Part shown: piece after piece, positions 44,189 to 52,151 of the stretch
How the letters are laid out: every line of letters begins with the position of its first letter
Position numbering within the stretch: the first letter of the stretch is position 1
Origin: Candidatus Methylomirabilota bacterium
GTDB taxonomy: Bacteria > Methylomirabilota > Methylomirabilia > Rokubacteriales > CSP1-6
NCBI GenBank assembly: GCA_035936835.1
Contig: DASYVT010000196.1
Location: 1 to 54,662, forward strand
Direction of reading: 5' to 3'
DNA: 54,662 bases
The notes under the pieces: generated by a model
Told to the model about the DNA's origin: nothing
The model's input: only the letters and a program-made list of their open reading frames with translations
The model's database searches: none
Made by a program: the position numbers and the translations under genes

Positions 44189-44701
44189 AATGAGGGACTC
44201 GATGCGGTAGCCCTTCAGCCGCTCGCGCCCCTTGAGAAATCTCAGCTCGATCAGGAACTCGCAGGCGACCACGGCGCCTCCCAGCCGCTCGACCAGGCGC
44301 AGCGTCGCGGCCATCGTGCCGCCCGTCGCGAGGAGGTCGTCCACGGCCAGGACCTTCTGGCCCTTGGTGATAGCGTCCTCGTGGATGGCGAGCACATCCC
44401 GGCCGTACTCGAGCTCGTACTCTTCCTCGATCACCACCGCGGGGAGCTTGCCCTTCTTGCGCACGGGCACGAAGCCCGCCCCGATCTCTCGCGCCAGCAC
44501 CCCGCCGAAGATGAAACCGCGCGACTCGACACCGACCACGACGTCGACCGAGCCCTTCCGGTACTTCGCGGCCAGATGCTCGATCACCGCCGCCCACGCC
44601 GGCCCGTCCTTGAGCAGCGTGGTGATGTCTCTGAAGAGAATGCCCTCGGTGGGGAAGTCCTTGATATCGCGGATCTTTGCCTTCAGCGACGCCACGTCCA
44701 T
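44177..44701 (-). CDS. apt: Adenine phosphoribosyltransferase
   Basis: From the ATG at 44701 (MDVASLKAKIRDIKDFPTEG) the product is 174 residues, the usual size; a longer frame to 44743 is not supported by a ribosome site. It makes AMP from adenine and PRPP in purine salvage. The PRPP motif is VLAVDDLLATGGTMAA (about 117-132) and the adenine-side segment is VVGVESRGFIFGGVLA. The C-terminal QYD and stop codon are part of a 20-bp tandem repeat. Confidence 0.92.
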   Translation of the reverse strand: MDVASLKAKIRDIKDFPTEGILFRDITTLLKDGPAWAAVIEHLAAKYRKGSVDVVVGVESRGFIFGGVLAREIGAGFVPVRKKGKLPAVVIEEEYELEYGRDVLAIHEDAITKGQKVLAVDDLLATGGTMAATLRLVERLGGAVVACEFLIELRFLKGRERLKGYRIESLIQYD

Positions 44702-44753
44702 GAGGGGAAGGATGTTACCCGCCGGAAAGGAATGACGCAACACGAAAAAGCCG

Positions 44754-45485
44754 TCAGCGCATCAGTCGTGAGGCCAGATCGCCGAGGTCGGCGACGATCA
44801 GATCGGCGTGGGCGGCGCCGGGCCGCCCGGCAGCGGCGTAGTGGACGCCGCGCATCCCGACGCGCTGCGCCCCCTGCACGTCGGCGACCGGATTGTCACC
44901 CACGTGGGCCGCCTCACCCGCCCCGATACCAAGTTCCGCGAGCGTTCGCCGGAAGATCTCGGCGTCGGGTTTGCGGTAGCCGACCTCGTCGGAGTAGGAG
45001 GCGGCCGTGAAGTGGCGAAGGAGATCGTGCCGCTCGAGGACCCGGCGCAGGATGACGCCGGGAGTCCGGCCGGTATTGGAGATGATGCCCAGCGCGATGC
45101 CCCGCGACGCGAGCTCCCGCACGGCCTCCGCGGCCCGGGGCTCCAGCTCGGGCGGCACGTGGAGCACCGGCTCGATGTAGCCGGCGAGCGCCTCCTTGAA
45201 AAGGGCGGGCGTCATGACTCGGGAGACGCCCGGCGACGCCGTCTCCAGGACGAGCCGCACCTGCTCGGCTATCAGCGGATCGCGGTGGCGGCCCCAGAAA
45301 CGCTCGACGAGCACGTGCTCGGAGCGGTCGTAGGCCTCCGCCGCCTCCGCCTCGCCGATCCCGCTGCCGGCGCCCGCCAGCACGCGCTGCAGCGCCTGAA
45401 TGCGAAGGACGCGCTGCCGGCGCAGATTCTCCGGCGAGTCGCGGACGAGGGTTTCCCAGAAGTCGAACGTGACGGCCTTGATCAT
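44754..45485 (-). CDS. HAD-superfamily hydrolase with atypical motif I
   Basis: This 243-residue protein has the HAD fold: motif I FDFWETL with nucleophile Asp8, motif II IISNTG, motif III Lys in GYRKPDAEIF, motif IV HVGDNPVAD, and a helical cap at about 20-95. In motif I the second Asp (general acid/base of phosphatases) is replaced by Trp10. Such FDFW members may be phosphatases of reduced activity, dehalogenase-like, or have another chemistry. The substrate is unknown. It lies 4 bp before the enoyl-CoA hydratase gene reading order (45485/45490), so they are co-transcribed. Confidence 0.85.
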   Translation of the reverse strand: MIKAVTFDFWETLVRDSPENLRRQRVLRIQALQRVLAGAGSGIGEAEAAEAYDRSEHVLVERFWGRHRDPLIAEQVRLVLETASPGVSRVMTPALFKEALAGYIEPVLHVPPELEPRAAEAVRELASRGIALGIISNTGRTPGVILRRVLERHDLLRHFTAASYSDEVGYRKPDAEIFRRTLAELGIGAGEAAHVGDNPVADVQGAQRVGMRGVHYAAAGRPGAAHADLIVADLGDLASRLMR

Positions 45486-45489
45486 CCGC

Positions 45490-46260
45490 CTACTCGAACT
45501 TCGCCGGGCGCTTCTCGAGGAACGCCAGCGCGGCTTCGCGCCCGGCGCTGGTCGCGTAGTTCCGGGCGAACGCGTCGATGCCGATGCGGATGGCGGAGGC
45601 CAGGTCCGTGTTCCGCCAGCGGATCATCAGCTCCTTCTGGAGCCTGATGGCCGGCGGCGCGCACGCGAGGATCTTCTCGACGAGCGCGGCCGTGACCGCT
45701 TCCATCTCCTCCGCCGGCGCCACACGGTTGACGAGTCCCCAGGCGAGAGCCTGGTCGGCGGCGATAGTGTCGCCCGTCAGAAGCATCTCGGCCGCGCGTC
45801 CGGGGCCGACGAGCGCGGGCAGGAGCGCCGCCTCGATCACCGAGGGCGCCCCCACCTTCACCTCGGGCAATCCCAGCTGGGCGCCGGCGGCGGCGACGCG
45901 GAGGTCGCAGGCCATCGCGAGCTCGAAGCCGGCGCCCAGGCACGGGCCGTTGACCATCGCGACGGTCGGGAAGGGCGCGTCGTGGACGGCGTGGATCGCC
46001 TCGTGCAGCGACGTGATGAGCGCCTTGGCCGTGGCAGGACGTAGGTCCCGGAGCACCTGCACCTGCATGCCGGCCGTGAACGCGCGCCCGGCGCCCGTCA
46101 CGACCGCCGCGCGCACGCCTTCGTCCCGCGCGAGAGCCTCGAATGCCGCGCGCAGCTCGGCGATGAGCTCGGGGACGATCAGGTTGAGCGGCGGGCGGTC
46201 GAGCGTGACCCACGCGCAGCCGGCCTTCTTCTCGACGCGCACGAGCGCGGGCATGGGCAC
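45490..46260 (-). CDS. Enoyl-CoA hydratase
   Basis: This 256-residue crotonase-fold enzyme keeps both catalytic glutamates (in LGAGFELAMACD and in LGLPEVKVG), in contrast to the crotonase at 20861-21640. Other landmarks are LDRPPLNLIV, GRAFTAGMQV and LLTGDTIAA. It could add water to crotonyl- or other enoyl-CoAs for the 3-hydroxyacyl-CoA dehydrogenase encoded at 42778-43635. It lies between the rhodanese and the HAD gene. Confidence 0.9.
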   Translation of the reverse strand: MPMPALVRVEKKAGCAWVTLDRPPLNLIVPELIAELRAAFEALARDEGVRAAVVTGAGRAFTAGMQVQVLRDLRPATAKALITSLHEAIHAVHDAPFPTVAMVNGPCLGAGFELAMACDLRVAAAGAQLGLPEVKVGAPSVIEAALLPALVGPGRAAEMLLTGDTIAADQALAWGLVNRVAPAEEMEAVTAALVEKILACAPPAIRLQKELMIRWRNTDLASAIRIGIDAFARNYATSAGREAALAFLEKRPAKFE

Positions 46261-46265
46261 CTATT

Positions 46266-46369
46266 CAGCCCTCGCCTCGCCGCCGATCCACTCAGCTCTC
46301 GCCTCAGGGTTTCGCCCTTCAGCTCGAACCGCCACGCCTGCGGCTCCTCGGCAGCGTCTCAGCTCGAAC
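46266..46369 (-). repeat. Spacer repeat R3 (GAGCTGAG / GAGGGCTG family)
   Basis: It fills the 110-bp gap between the rhodanese stop (46371) and the hydratase start. On the minus strand it runs GTTCGAGCTGAGACG, a GCCGAGGAGCCGCAGGC block almost identical to R1, then a second GTTCGAGCTGA, GAGGCGAGAGCTGAG, and finally GGCGAGGCGAGGGCTG. It is the longest of the three copies and appears internally duplicated. Confidence 0.7.
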
Positions 46370-46370
46370 A

Positions 46371-46691
46371 TCAGTACCGGCGCATCGACGGGTCGACGGT
46401 GCGGGCCCACGCGTCGAGGCCGCCCGCCAGGTTCCGAACATTGGCGAAGCCGAGGCCGCGGAGGTATTCGGCGACGGCGGCGCTGCGCACGCCCTGGTGG
46501 CAGTAGACGATGATCTCGGCGGCCGGGTCGAGCTCGTCCGAGCGCAGCTCGATCTCCTCGATGGGGATATGCAGGGCATTGTCGAGCCGGCAGAGCCGCG
46601 TCTCCCAATCCTGGCGGACGTCGAGGAGCACGAGGGGCTCGCGCTGATCGAGCCGCTGCTTCAGTTCAACGGCCGTCAGTTCAGCACTCAC
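46371..46691 (-). CDS. Single-domain rhodanese-like sulfurtransferase
   Basis: This 106-residue protein is one rhodanese domain. The active-site loop is YCHQGVRSAAVAEYL with the catalytic Cys64, and the LLDVRQDWE segment comes before it. Such GlpE/PspE-like proteins carry persulfide sulfur in the cytoplasm; no signal peptide is present here. It is followed by the R3 repeat and enoyl-CoA hydratase gene. Confidence 0.9.
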   Translation of the reverse strand: MSAELTAVELKQRLDQREPLVLLDVRQDWETRLCRLDNALHIPIEEIELRSDELDPAAEIIVYCHQGVRSAAVAEYLRGLGFANVRNLAGGLDAWARTVDPSMRRY

Positions 46692-46739
46692 GGGTGTGGG
46701 TCGGCGCTCATGGGTGCGGGCCCTCCGGGTCCGACGATA

Positions 46740-47855
46740 TCATGCCGCGGCCCCCTCGTCAGGGAGCAGGACGGACGTCTCGGGCGAAACCTCTACCCTG
46801 ACCTGGTCGCCCAGCTTGAAGCTCCGCCCGACGAGGGCCGAGGTGATCATCTCGACCCTGATCGTGCCCCCGGGGATCGTCACGTCGTAGAGCTGGCGCG
46901 AGCCCTCGAAGACGTGGGCGGCCACCGTCCCCGGGATGCCGCCGGCCGACCGCTCCCCCTCCTCGACGCGAAGCGCCTCGGGCCTCAGGCAGAGGAGCGC
47001 CCGGTCCCCCACCGACCAGGCGTGCGCACCCGACGACACGGGCAGGCGCGCGCCGCCTCGGGTCTGGACGACCACGCCCATCTCGCGCAGCTCGACCACG
47101 CTCACCGGCACGAGGTTCGCGGCGCCGACGAACTCGGCCACGAACGCGTTCCGCGGCTTCCAGTAGATCTCCTCGGGCCGCCCCTCCTGCACGAGGGCGC
47201 CGTCCGAGAGCACCGCGATCCGGGTGGAGAGCGACAGCGCCTCGGCCTGGTCGTGGGTGACGTACAGCGTCGTGATGCCGACGTCGCGGTGGAGTCTCGC
47301 CAGCTCGAGCCGCATCTGGGAGCGGAGCTGGGCGTCGAGGTTCGACAACGGCTCGTCGAGCAGGAGGAGGCGCGGCTGGACGATCAGCGTGCGCGCGAGC
47401 GCCACGCGCTGCTGCTGCCCCCCAGAGAGCTGCGTCGGCCGTCTCGTCTCGAAGCCCTCGAGCCCCACCTGCTGAAGCGCGGCCTTGACCTTGCGGTCGA
47501 GCTCGGCCCCGGAGACCCGGCGCTCGCGCAGCCCGAAGGCGACGTTCTCGAAGACGCTCATGTGCGGCCACAGCGCGTAGTGCTGGAAGACCATGCCCAG
47601 GTTGCGCTTCCACGGCGGCACGGAGTCGATCGGCTCGTCGTCCACGAAGATGCGCCCCAGGTCGGGCTGGACGAAGCCCGCGAGCATGCGCAGGAGCGTG
47701 GTCTTGCCGCAGCCCGACGGGCCCAGCAGGGTGTAGAACTCGCCGGGGCGTATAGAGATGGACACGTCTTTCACGGCCCAGGCGGCGCCGTAGCGCTTGC
47801 CCACCCCTTCCATGCGCACCTCGGACACCCGGATCACCGTTTCGTCTTGCGTCAC
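46740..47855 (-). CDS. ABC transporter ATP-binding protein, iron/polyamine/thiamine type
   Basis: From the GTG at 47855 (AAAGGAGG eight bases upstream) the product is 371 residues; the start overlaps the MFS stop by 4 bp. It has Walker A GPSGCGKTT, Q-loop FQHYALWPHMSV, signature LSGGQQQRVALART, Walker B LLLLDEPLSNLD and VTHDQAEA, then a C-terminal TOBE domain (about 285-360). The class (PotA/FbpC/ThiQ) serves permeases with two fused halves, as encoded at 49040-50707. The transported compound cannot be told because no binding protein is linked. Confidence 0.92.
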   Translation of the reverse strand: MTQDETVIRVSEVRMEGVGKRYGAAWAVKDVSISIRPGEFYTLLGPSGCGKTTLLRMLAGFVQPDLGRIFVDDEPIDSVPPWKRNLGMVFQHYALWPHMSVFENVAFGLRERRVSGAELDRKVKAALQQVGLEGFETRRPTQLSGGQQQRVALARTLIVQPRLLLLDEPLSNLDAQLRSQMRLELARLHRDVGITTLYVTHDQAEALSLSTRIAVLSDGALVQEGRPEEIYWKPRNAFVAEFVGAANLVPVSVVELREMGVVVQTRGGARLPVSSGAHAWSVGDRALLCLRPEALRVEEGERSAGGIPGTVAAHVFEGSRQLYDVTIPGGTIRVEMITSALVGRSFKLGDQVRVEVSPETSVLLPDEGAAA

Positions 47856-49036
47856 GAGCGTGCCTCCTTTGGATATGCCCCCGGCGGATATGCCCCCGGC
47901 CCGGACAGCCCTGCCAGCAGCGGCACTACCAGGAGGCCCAGGCCGGCCAGCACCAGGTAAACCGCGCCCGGAGGCATCCAGGCGAGGAGGGTCGTGGCGA
48001 TGACCGGGCCCAGGAACGCGGCCGCGATCCGCGATGAGTTCACGATACCGATGGCCGTCCCCGACGCCCGCTGGGCGATGGCCGCCACGGACAGCGGGAA
48101 GACCGGGGCTATGCAGAGCACCTGCAGGAAGCGGAGCACGCCGAAGCTCCAGACGTCGGGGGCGGCGGCCAGCGCCGCCAGCCCGAGCGACGAGGCCGCA
48201 AGGAACCACACAATGGTGCGCCGGTCGCCCACGATCTCGCCGACACGCGGGGCGAGCATGGCGCCGACCGCCGCGGCCGCGCCGGTGGCCAAGAGCAGGA
48301 ACCCGCTCACCTCGAGCATGTCCGACGGAGCGACTCCCAGCGGCGGGAGGATCTGCGGCAGGATGGCCGTGAGAAAGAAGACCTGCGTCGAGCCCGCGAG
48401 GACCAGGAGGCAGACCGTCGCCACCTCCTTGACCGACGCCGTCGGCGGGCGCTCGTGTGGGAGCAGCTCCACCGGCCGGTACGGCACGCCCCACGCGACC
48501 AGGGCCGAGCAGGCCCAGAGCATGAGGCCCGCCGCCACGAACGAAAACCGGAAGCCGATGCGCCCGGCCACGAGCGCGCCCGCGGCCGGGCCGAGCACCT
48601 GCCCCAGCGTCATGCCGGACTGGATCGACGCGATACCGCGCCGCACGTCGCGGCCGGAGCGCCCCACCATGATGAAGGCGAACGTCGACACGGCGCCCAT
48701 GAAGCCCAGCAGCATGCGCGAGAAGAACAGCTCCGGAAGGGTGCGAGCCATCGCCATGAGGAAGAAGCCCCCGCCCTGCAGGAGCTGGGTGAGAATGTAC
48801 GATCGCTTCGGGTGGCGCTCGCCGAAGAAGCGCGCCGAGAACGGCGCCGTCACCACGGTCACGAGCGAGCTGACGCCGAGGATCCAGCCCGTCCAGCGGA
48901 GCGTCGCCGCCGCGTCCACCGTCGACATCTTCAGGATGTAGAAGGGCAGGCTGACGAACACGAACGACCAGGCGAAGGTGCCGAAGAACATCGAGAACGG
49001 CAGCACCCAGTCGCCCCGGAACGTTTGCTTAGCCAT
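47852..49036 (-). CDS. Major facilitator superfamily transporter
   Basis: This 394-residue protein has about twelve hydrophobic segments in two halves. The cytoplasmic loop after TM2 (ARFFGERHPKRSY) and the second half GEIVGDRRTIVW are in the usual places for the MFS A-like motif, and GMTLGQVLGPAAGALVAGRIGFRFSF matches the drug/sugar-exporter motif C region (gPxxGG-like). It lies between the permease and ATPase genes of an ABC importer with 3-bp and 4-bp junctions, so it is in the same operon. The substrate is unknown; efflux of a siderophore-like or organic compound is a guess. Confidence 0.88.
   Translation of the reverse strand: MAKQTFRGDWVLPFSMFFGTFAWSFVFVSLPFYILKMSTVDAAATLRWTGWILGVSSLVTVVTAPFSARFFGERHPKRSYILTQLLQGGGFFLMAMARTLPELFFSRMLLGFMGAVSTFAFIMVGRSGRDVRRGIASIQSGMTLGQVLGPAAGALVAGRIGFRFSFVAAGLMLWACSALVAWGVPYRPVELLPHERPPTASVKEVATVCLLVLAGSTQVFFLTAILPQILPPLGVAPSDMLEVSGFLLLATGAAAAVGAMLAPRVGEIVGDRRTIVWFLAASSLGLAALAAAPDVWSFGVLRFLQVLCIAPVFPLSVAAIAQRASGTAIGIVNSSRIAAAFLGPVIATTLLAWMPPGAVYLVLAGLGLLVVPLLAGLSGPGAYPPGAYPKEARS
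47871..47900. repeat. Exact 15-bp tandem duplication before the ATPase start
   Basis: GGATATGCCCCCGGC occurs twice in a row (47871-47885 and 47886-47900). In the MFS frame it encodes GAYP twice (PGAYPPGAYP) near the C-terminus. It ends 4 bp before the AAAGGAGG ribosome site of the ATPase. Confidence 0.8.
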
Positions 49037-49039
49037 GCC

Positions 49040-50707
49040 CTACGCCCGGAAGAGCCCGGCGCCGCCGCGCGCGAGGCGCGTGGCGAGCCAGGTGCCGGCC
49101 GCGACGAGCACGATGGCGACCACGCCGAGCGCGGCGCCGGGGCCGCGGCCCACGGCCGACTGCATGTAGAGATAAATGCCGTACGAGAGCGGCCCGAGCT
49201 CGACGTTCGGCACGAGAAGAATGGTCGAGGAGAGATCCACCGCGGAGCTGACGAAAGCCAGGAGCCCGCCCGCCAGGAGCCCGCGCCCCATGAGCGGGAG
49301 CGTCACCTTGAGAAAGGCGCGCGCGCGGCTGGCGCCCAGGTTCTGCGCCGCTTCTTCGAGCGAGACCGGCAGCTGCTGGAGCGCGGCGTAGGCGCCGCGC
49401 ACCGTGTAGGGCAGTCGGCGCACGGCGTAGACGACGACGAGAATGAGCCAGGTCGAGGTCAGCGGCGCCCCCAGCCCCGGCACGCTCCAGCCGTGGAAGA
49501 CGCGCAGGTACCCCACCGCCAGCACCACGCCCGGCACCGCCAAGGGCATGGTGGCGATGGCATCCAGCCACTGCCGCCCGCGGGTCCGCCCGCGCAGCAG
49601 GAGCCAGGCGATGACGGCCCCCAGCCCCACGTCGAGCGCCGCCGCCAAGAGCGCGTAGCGCAACGTGTTCCAGATGAAATGCGGCGCGCGGAAAAGGATC
49701 TCGTCGTAGTTGCCCAGCGTATACACCGACGGCAGCGGCGAGAGACTCCAGACCTTGGACACGGACAGGAGCGCGATGCCCACGTGCGGGAGAAGCGCCG
49801 GCCCCAGGAGCAGAATGGCGATCGCCCACACCGCGAGCGTCCCGCCCCCGCCGAGCGCCACGGCCGGCGTCTCGCCGGACCTCCCAAGCGACGTGAAGTC
49901 ACCGCGCCCCAGGAGCCCCTTCGAGATCCAGAGGGCCGAGAGCGACAACGCCACCAGCACGGCACAGATGACATAGCCGTCCACGTCGGTCAACCCCACC
50001 GTCGTCACGCGCACGTAGGCCTGCGGCGCCAGCAGTTTCGTGTAGTTGAGCATGAGCGGAGTCCCGAGGTCGTCGATCACGCGGATGAAGGTCAAGAGCG
50101 CTCCGGCCGCGTAGCCCGGCAGTGACAGCGGCAAGAGGACCCGGCGAAAGAGCCGGAAGCCGGACGATCCCAGGTTCTGCGCCGCCTCTTCGAGCGACCG
50201 GTCGAGCGCCGAGAGCGCGGCCGCAGTGTTCAGCCAAATGAACGGAAAGTAGTGGAGCGTCTGCACCATGATCACGCCCCAGAGCCCCTCCATGAACGGC
50301 ACGGTCACGCCGAACCGCTCGAGGAGGAAGAGGTTGACCATGCCGCTGCGCCCCAGGATCTGCTGGAACGCGACGGCCCCGACGAACGGAGGGATGACGA
50401 GCGGCAGGAGCCCGAGCGTCGTCAACAGCCCGCGCCCGGGAAAGCTGTAGCGGACCGTGAGCAGCGCCAGCGGCACCGCGATCAGGCTGCCCAGCGCGAC
50501 CGCGAGCACGCCCGACACCAGCGTGTTGACGAACGCCTCCCGGAAGAGCGGGCGCGCGAAGAAGGCGAGGAACGGCGCCGCGGTCGGCCGGCCGTCCACC
50601 ATGACCGCCACGGACAGCACCTGCAGCAGCGGGTAGACGATACCCGCCCCCAGCAGGAGGAGCAGGGACCACACCAGCACGCTCTCGGCGCTCGGGCGCC
50701 GGGTCAC
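49040..50707 (-). CDS. ABC transporter permease, fused two-domain iron/thiamine type
   Basis: This 555-residue inner-membrane protein contains two permease domains in one chain, as in FbpB/AfuB/ThiP. Each domain has the EAA loop: SLEEAAQNLGSSGFRLFRRV (about residues 190-210) and SLEEAAQNLGASRARAFLKV (about 455-475). Around twelve membrane segments are visible. The GTG start overlaps by 4 bp a short coding-like frame that ends at 50704. A periplasmic binding protein normally precedes such genes; none is recognisable here. Confidence 0.92.
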   Translation of the reverse strand: MTRRPSAESVLVWSLLLLLGAGIVYPLLQVLSVAVMVDGRPTAAPFLAFFARPLFREAFVNTLVSGVLAVALGSLIAVPLALLTVRYSFPGRGLLTTLGLLPLVIPPFVGAVAFQQILGRSGMVNLFLLERFGVTVPFMEGLWGVIMVQTLHYFPFIWLNTAAALSALDRSLEEAAQNLGSSGFRLFRRVLLPLSLPGYAAGALLTFIRVIDDLGTPLMLNYTKLLAPQAYVRVTTVGLTDVDGYVICAVLVALSLSALWISKGLLGRGDFTSLGRSGETPAVALGGGGTLAVWAIAILLLGPALLPHVGIALLSVSKVWSLSPLPSVYTLGNYDEILFRAPHFIWNTLRYALLAAALDVGLGAVIAWLLLRGRTRGRQWLDAIATMPLAVPGVVLAVGYLRVFHGWSVPGLGAPLTSTWLILVVVYAVRRLPYTVRGAYAALQQLPVSLEEAAQNLGASRARAFLKVTLPLMGRGLLAGGLLAFVSSAVDLSSTILLVPNVELGPLSYGIYLYMQSAVGRGPGAALGVVAIVLVAAGTWLATRLARGGAGLFRA

Positions 50708-50829
50708 GAGTGAGGCGACGGCCGGCAGCTCACCGTCAAGAGGCGAGCGCCTCCCGGCGTGTCGGGGCGCACGAGCTGCTCGGCCTCGCTGGTCGTGGAG
50801 AACGTGCTGCGGGCGGCCTTGGGCGTCAC
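50704..50829 (-). pseudogene. Possible C-terminal remnant of the gene once upstream of the permease
   Basis: A frame of 42 codons (from a GTG at 50829, reading MTPKAARSTFSTTSEAEQLV at its start) ends TGA overlapping the permease GTG by 4 bp, exactly as real neighbours do here. The same frame stays open for some 25 codons further upstream but has no good start. It may be the tail of a lost binding-protein gene. I do not recognise the sequence as any family, so this is weak. Confidence 0.3.
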
Positions 50830-51278
50830 TTTGCTGTCACGCGCGCGGCAGGCGTACGGGTCGGATCGAGCATTGCGCCGAACATGGTGCCGGTAAGAAT
50901 ATCATGGAGACGGCGGCGATCCTCAGGGCGCCTTCGGCAGGACGCAGAAGCCCTGGCTCTCGATCCCGAGCGGCACGTTGAACTTGCTGCGATAGTTTGA
51001 CGGCATCTATACCGCGCCCCAGACGCGCCTCATGGGCCATGCACTCCTTGACGACCACAGGCCCGCCGTGCGTGGCCTCGTCCGCGTCGTGTGTGCCCGC
51101 CCGCCTACCGGTCACGCTGCCCGGCCCCGTGGCGACGCGGCTGATCGAGACGGCGCTCGCCCGCTGAGCGAGAGGCGGGAGCCCGGTCACGGGTAGGGGT
51201 TCCTGGCGGTGCCTGAAGCGGACACCTATTGGCGGCTTGTGCCGGAGCCTGGCGAAGCAGTCTGGTGCGTGGGGTGCG
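50830..51278. other. Gene-poor stretch with possible decayed coding fragments
   Basis: No gene can be supported. Two short frames look protein-like in codon use: minus 50923-51006 (27 codons, ending GIESQGFCVLPKAP) and plus 51039-51167 (42 codons, ending GPVATRLIETALAR). Both could be ends of old genes broken by rearrangement. No transposase, tRNA or integrase signature is present. The stretch marks the change from GC-rich neighbours to the lower-GC operon on its right. Confidence 0.35.
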
Positions 51279-51647
51279 CTAGAGCTTCGGAACGACGAAG
51301 TCCCTTATCTTTGCCAATTCGTCGCGAAGGTCCACAACATCTCCGCCTGTCGGACGCCACATGTCGTAACGGGCCGATCGAGAGTCGTCTTTCAGTTGCC
51401 GGTACGAGTCGTGTATCTCGGGATTCCTCTTGAGGATTGCAAGGCGGTCAAATGCCCTATCCATGTCCCCGTAGCCCGAGATGTTCGTGTAGTTCAGTTT
51501 GGACATCAGCGCCCGCAGATAGTGCAACGCCGCATAGAAGGCTGCTGTTACAGCCCAATCTAGAAAAGGAGAGCGAGCTAGATCGAAGGCTGCAAGGAAG
51601 GCTTCGTTGTGCTGCGCCTGATGAAGGTGCTGCTCCTTCGTCGGCAT
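51279..51647 (-). CDS. HEPN-domain protein with RX4H ribonuclease-type motif
   Basis: The ATG at 51647 gives 122 residues (MPTKEQHLHQAQHNEAFLAA); the open frame upstream overlaps the previous gene. The protein is all-helical: a long helix with WAVTAAFYAALHYLRALM (31-48), then Arg74-NPEI-His79, the RX4H motif that forms the active site of HEPN ribonucleases, then QLKDDSRSARYD (84-95), a stretch usual in UPF0332-like HEPN proteins. HEPN proteins often act as toxins or defence RNases with a linked partner. It is the last of three tightly spaced genes and is 22 bp after its neighbour. GC is visibly lower than around it. Confidence 0.75.
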   Translation of the reverse strand: MPTKEQHLHQAQHNEAFLAAFDLARSPFLDWAVTAAFYAALHYLRALMSKLNYTNISGYGDMDRAFDRLAILKRNPEIHDSYRQLKDDSRSARYDMWRPTGGDVVDLRDELAKIRDFVVPKL

Positions 51648-51669
51648 CTCAGAGAAGAGACCCCAGAGA

Positions 51670-52149
51670 CTACTCTCTCGGACGGTACATGACCACCCGG
51701 CCTTGCAAATCATCTGGAACTAGCGTCCCTACCGCGCTCTGGTCTAGCGCTACCACGTTGAAGTCAAAGGTAAGCTCTGGGTACTGAGCCATCAGCGCTC
51801 GCTCTCTGACGTAGATTTCTCTTCTGACAGCCCTGTCGCGCTGCCTAATGAACGTCCACACAAGATTGGAATGACGTTCCTTGGCGTAGGTCACGGCGAT
51901 AACGTCCGGTACCCCCAAGGCGCTTCCCGCAAAAGCAACCATCGCAGACTCCACGTCGATTGGCCGCTTCCGCGCCGCGGTCGTATGCGTGAATACTCCC
52001 CAGAAGTCCGAACTGCCGGATGGACGGTGCGTCGTCGGCAACCCGCCCGCCACATCCTCTTCACCGTAGGACGTGGAAGTCGCTCTTCGAGCGAACACGA
52101 AACCAATGGTGGCGACGTCTCTATCTTCAACAACGGTGTCGGTGCTCAC
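51670..52149 (-). CDS. Unrecognised 159-residue partner of the HEPN protein
   Basis: The GTG at 52149 (MSTDTVVEDRDVATIGFVFA) follows the upstream stop by 2 nt, so translation is coupled. The N-terminal half is polar and perhaps flexible; the second half, from PDVIAVTYAKERHSNLVWTF through RREIYVRERALMAQYPELTFDFNVV, looks like an alternating alpha/beta domain. HEPN proteins are commonly paired with minimal nucleotidyltransferases, but the GSxxxxxxSDxD motif of those enzymes is not here. It may be an antitoxin, a sensor or a diverged nucleotidyltransferase-like fold. I assign no function. Base composition is lower in GC than in flanking genes. Confidence 0.7.
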   Translation of the reverse strand: MSTDTVVEDRDVATIGFVFARRATSTSYGEEDVAGGLPTTHRPSGSSDFWGVFTHTTAARKRPIDVESAMVAFAGSALGVPDVIAVTYAKERHSNLVWTFIRQRDRAVRREIYVRERALMAQYPELTFDFNVVALDQSAVGTLVPDDLQGRVVMYRPRE

Positions 52150-52151
52150 CG

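Noticed and set aside
46740-48494. 584-codon MFS-ATPase fusion
   Set aside because: The part before 47855 is in the wrong frame of the MFS gene; the GTG at 47855 has AAAGGAGG in front.
51209-51433. Plus-strand 74-codon gene overlapping the HEPN gene
   Set aside because: It is mostly antisense to the HEPN gene and has no ribosome site; only the first 20 codons look protein-like.
51670-52149. Minimal nucleotidyltransferase partner of the HEPN protein
   Set aside because: No GSxxxG...DxD motif; GSALGVPD is only a superficial likeness.
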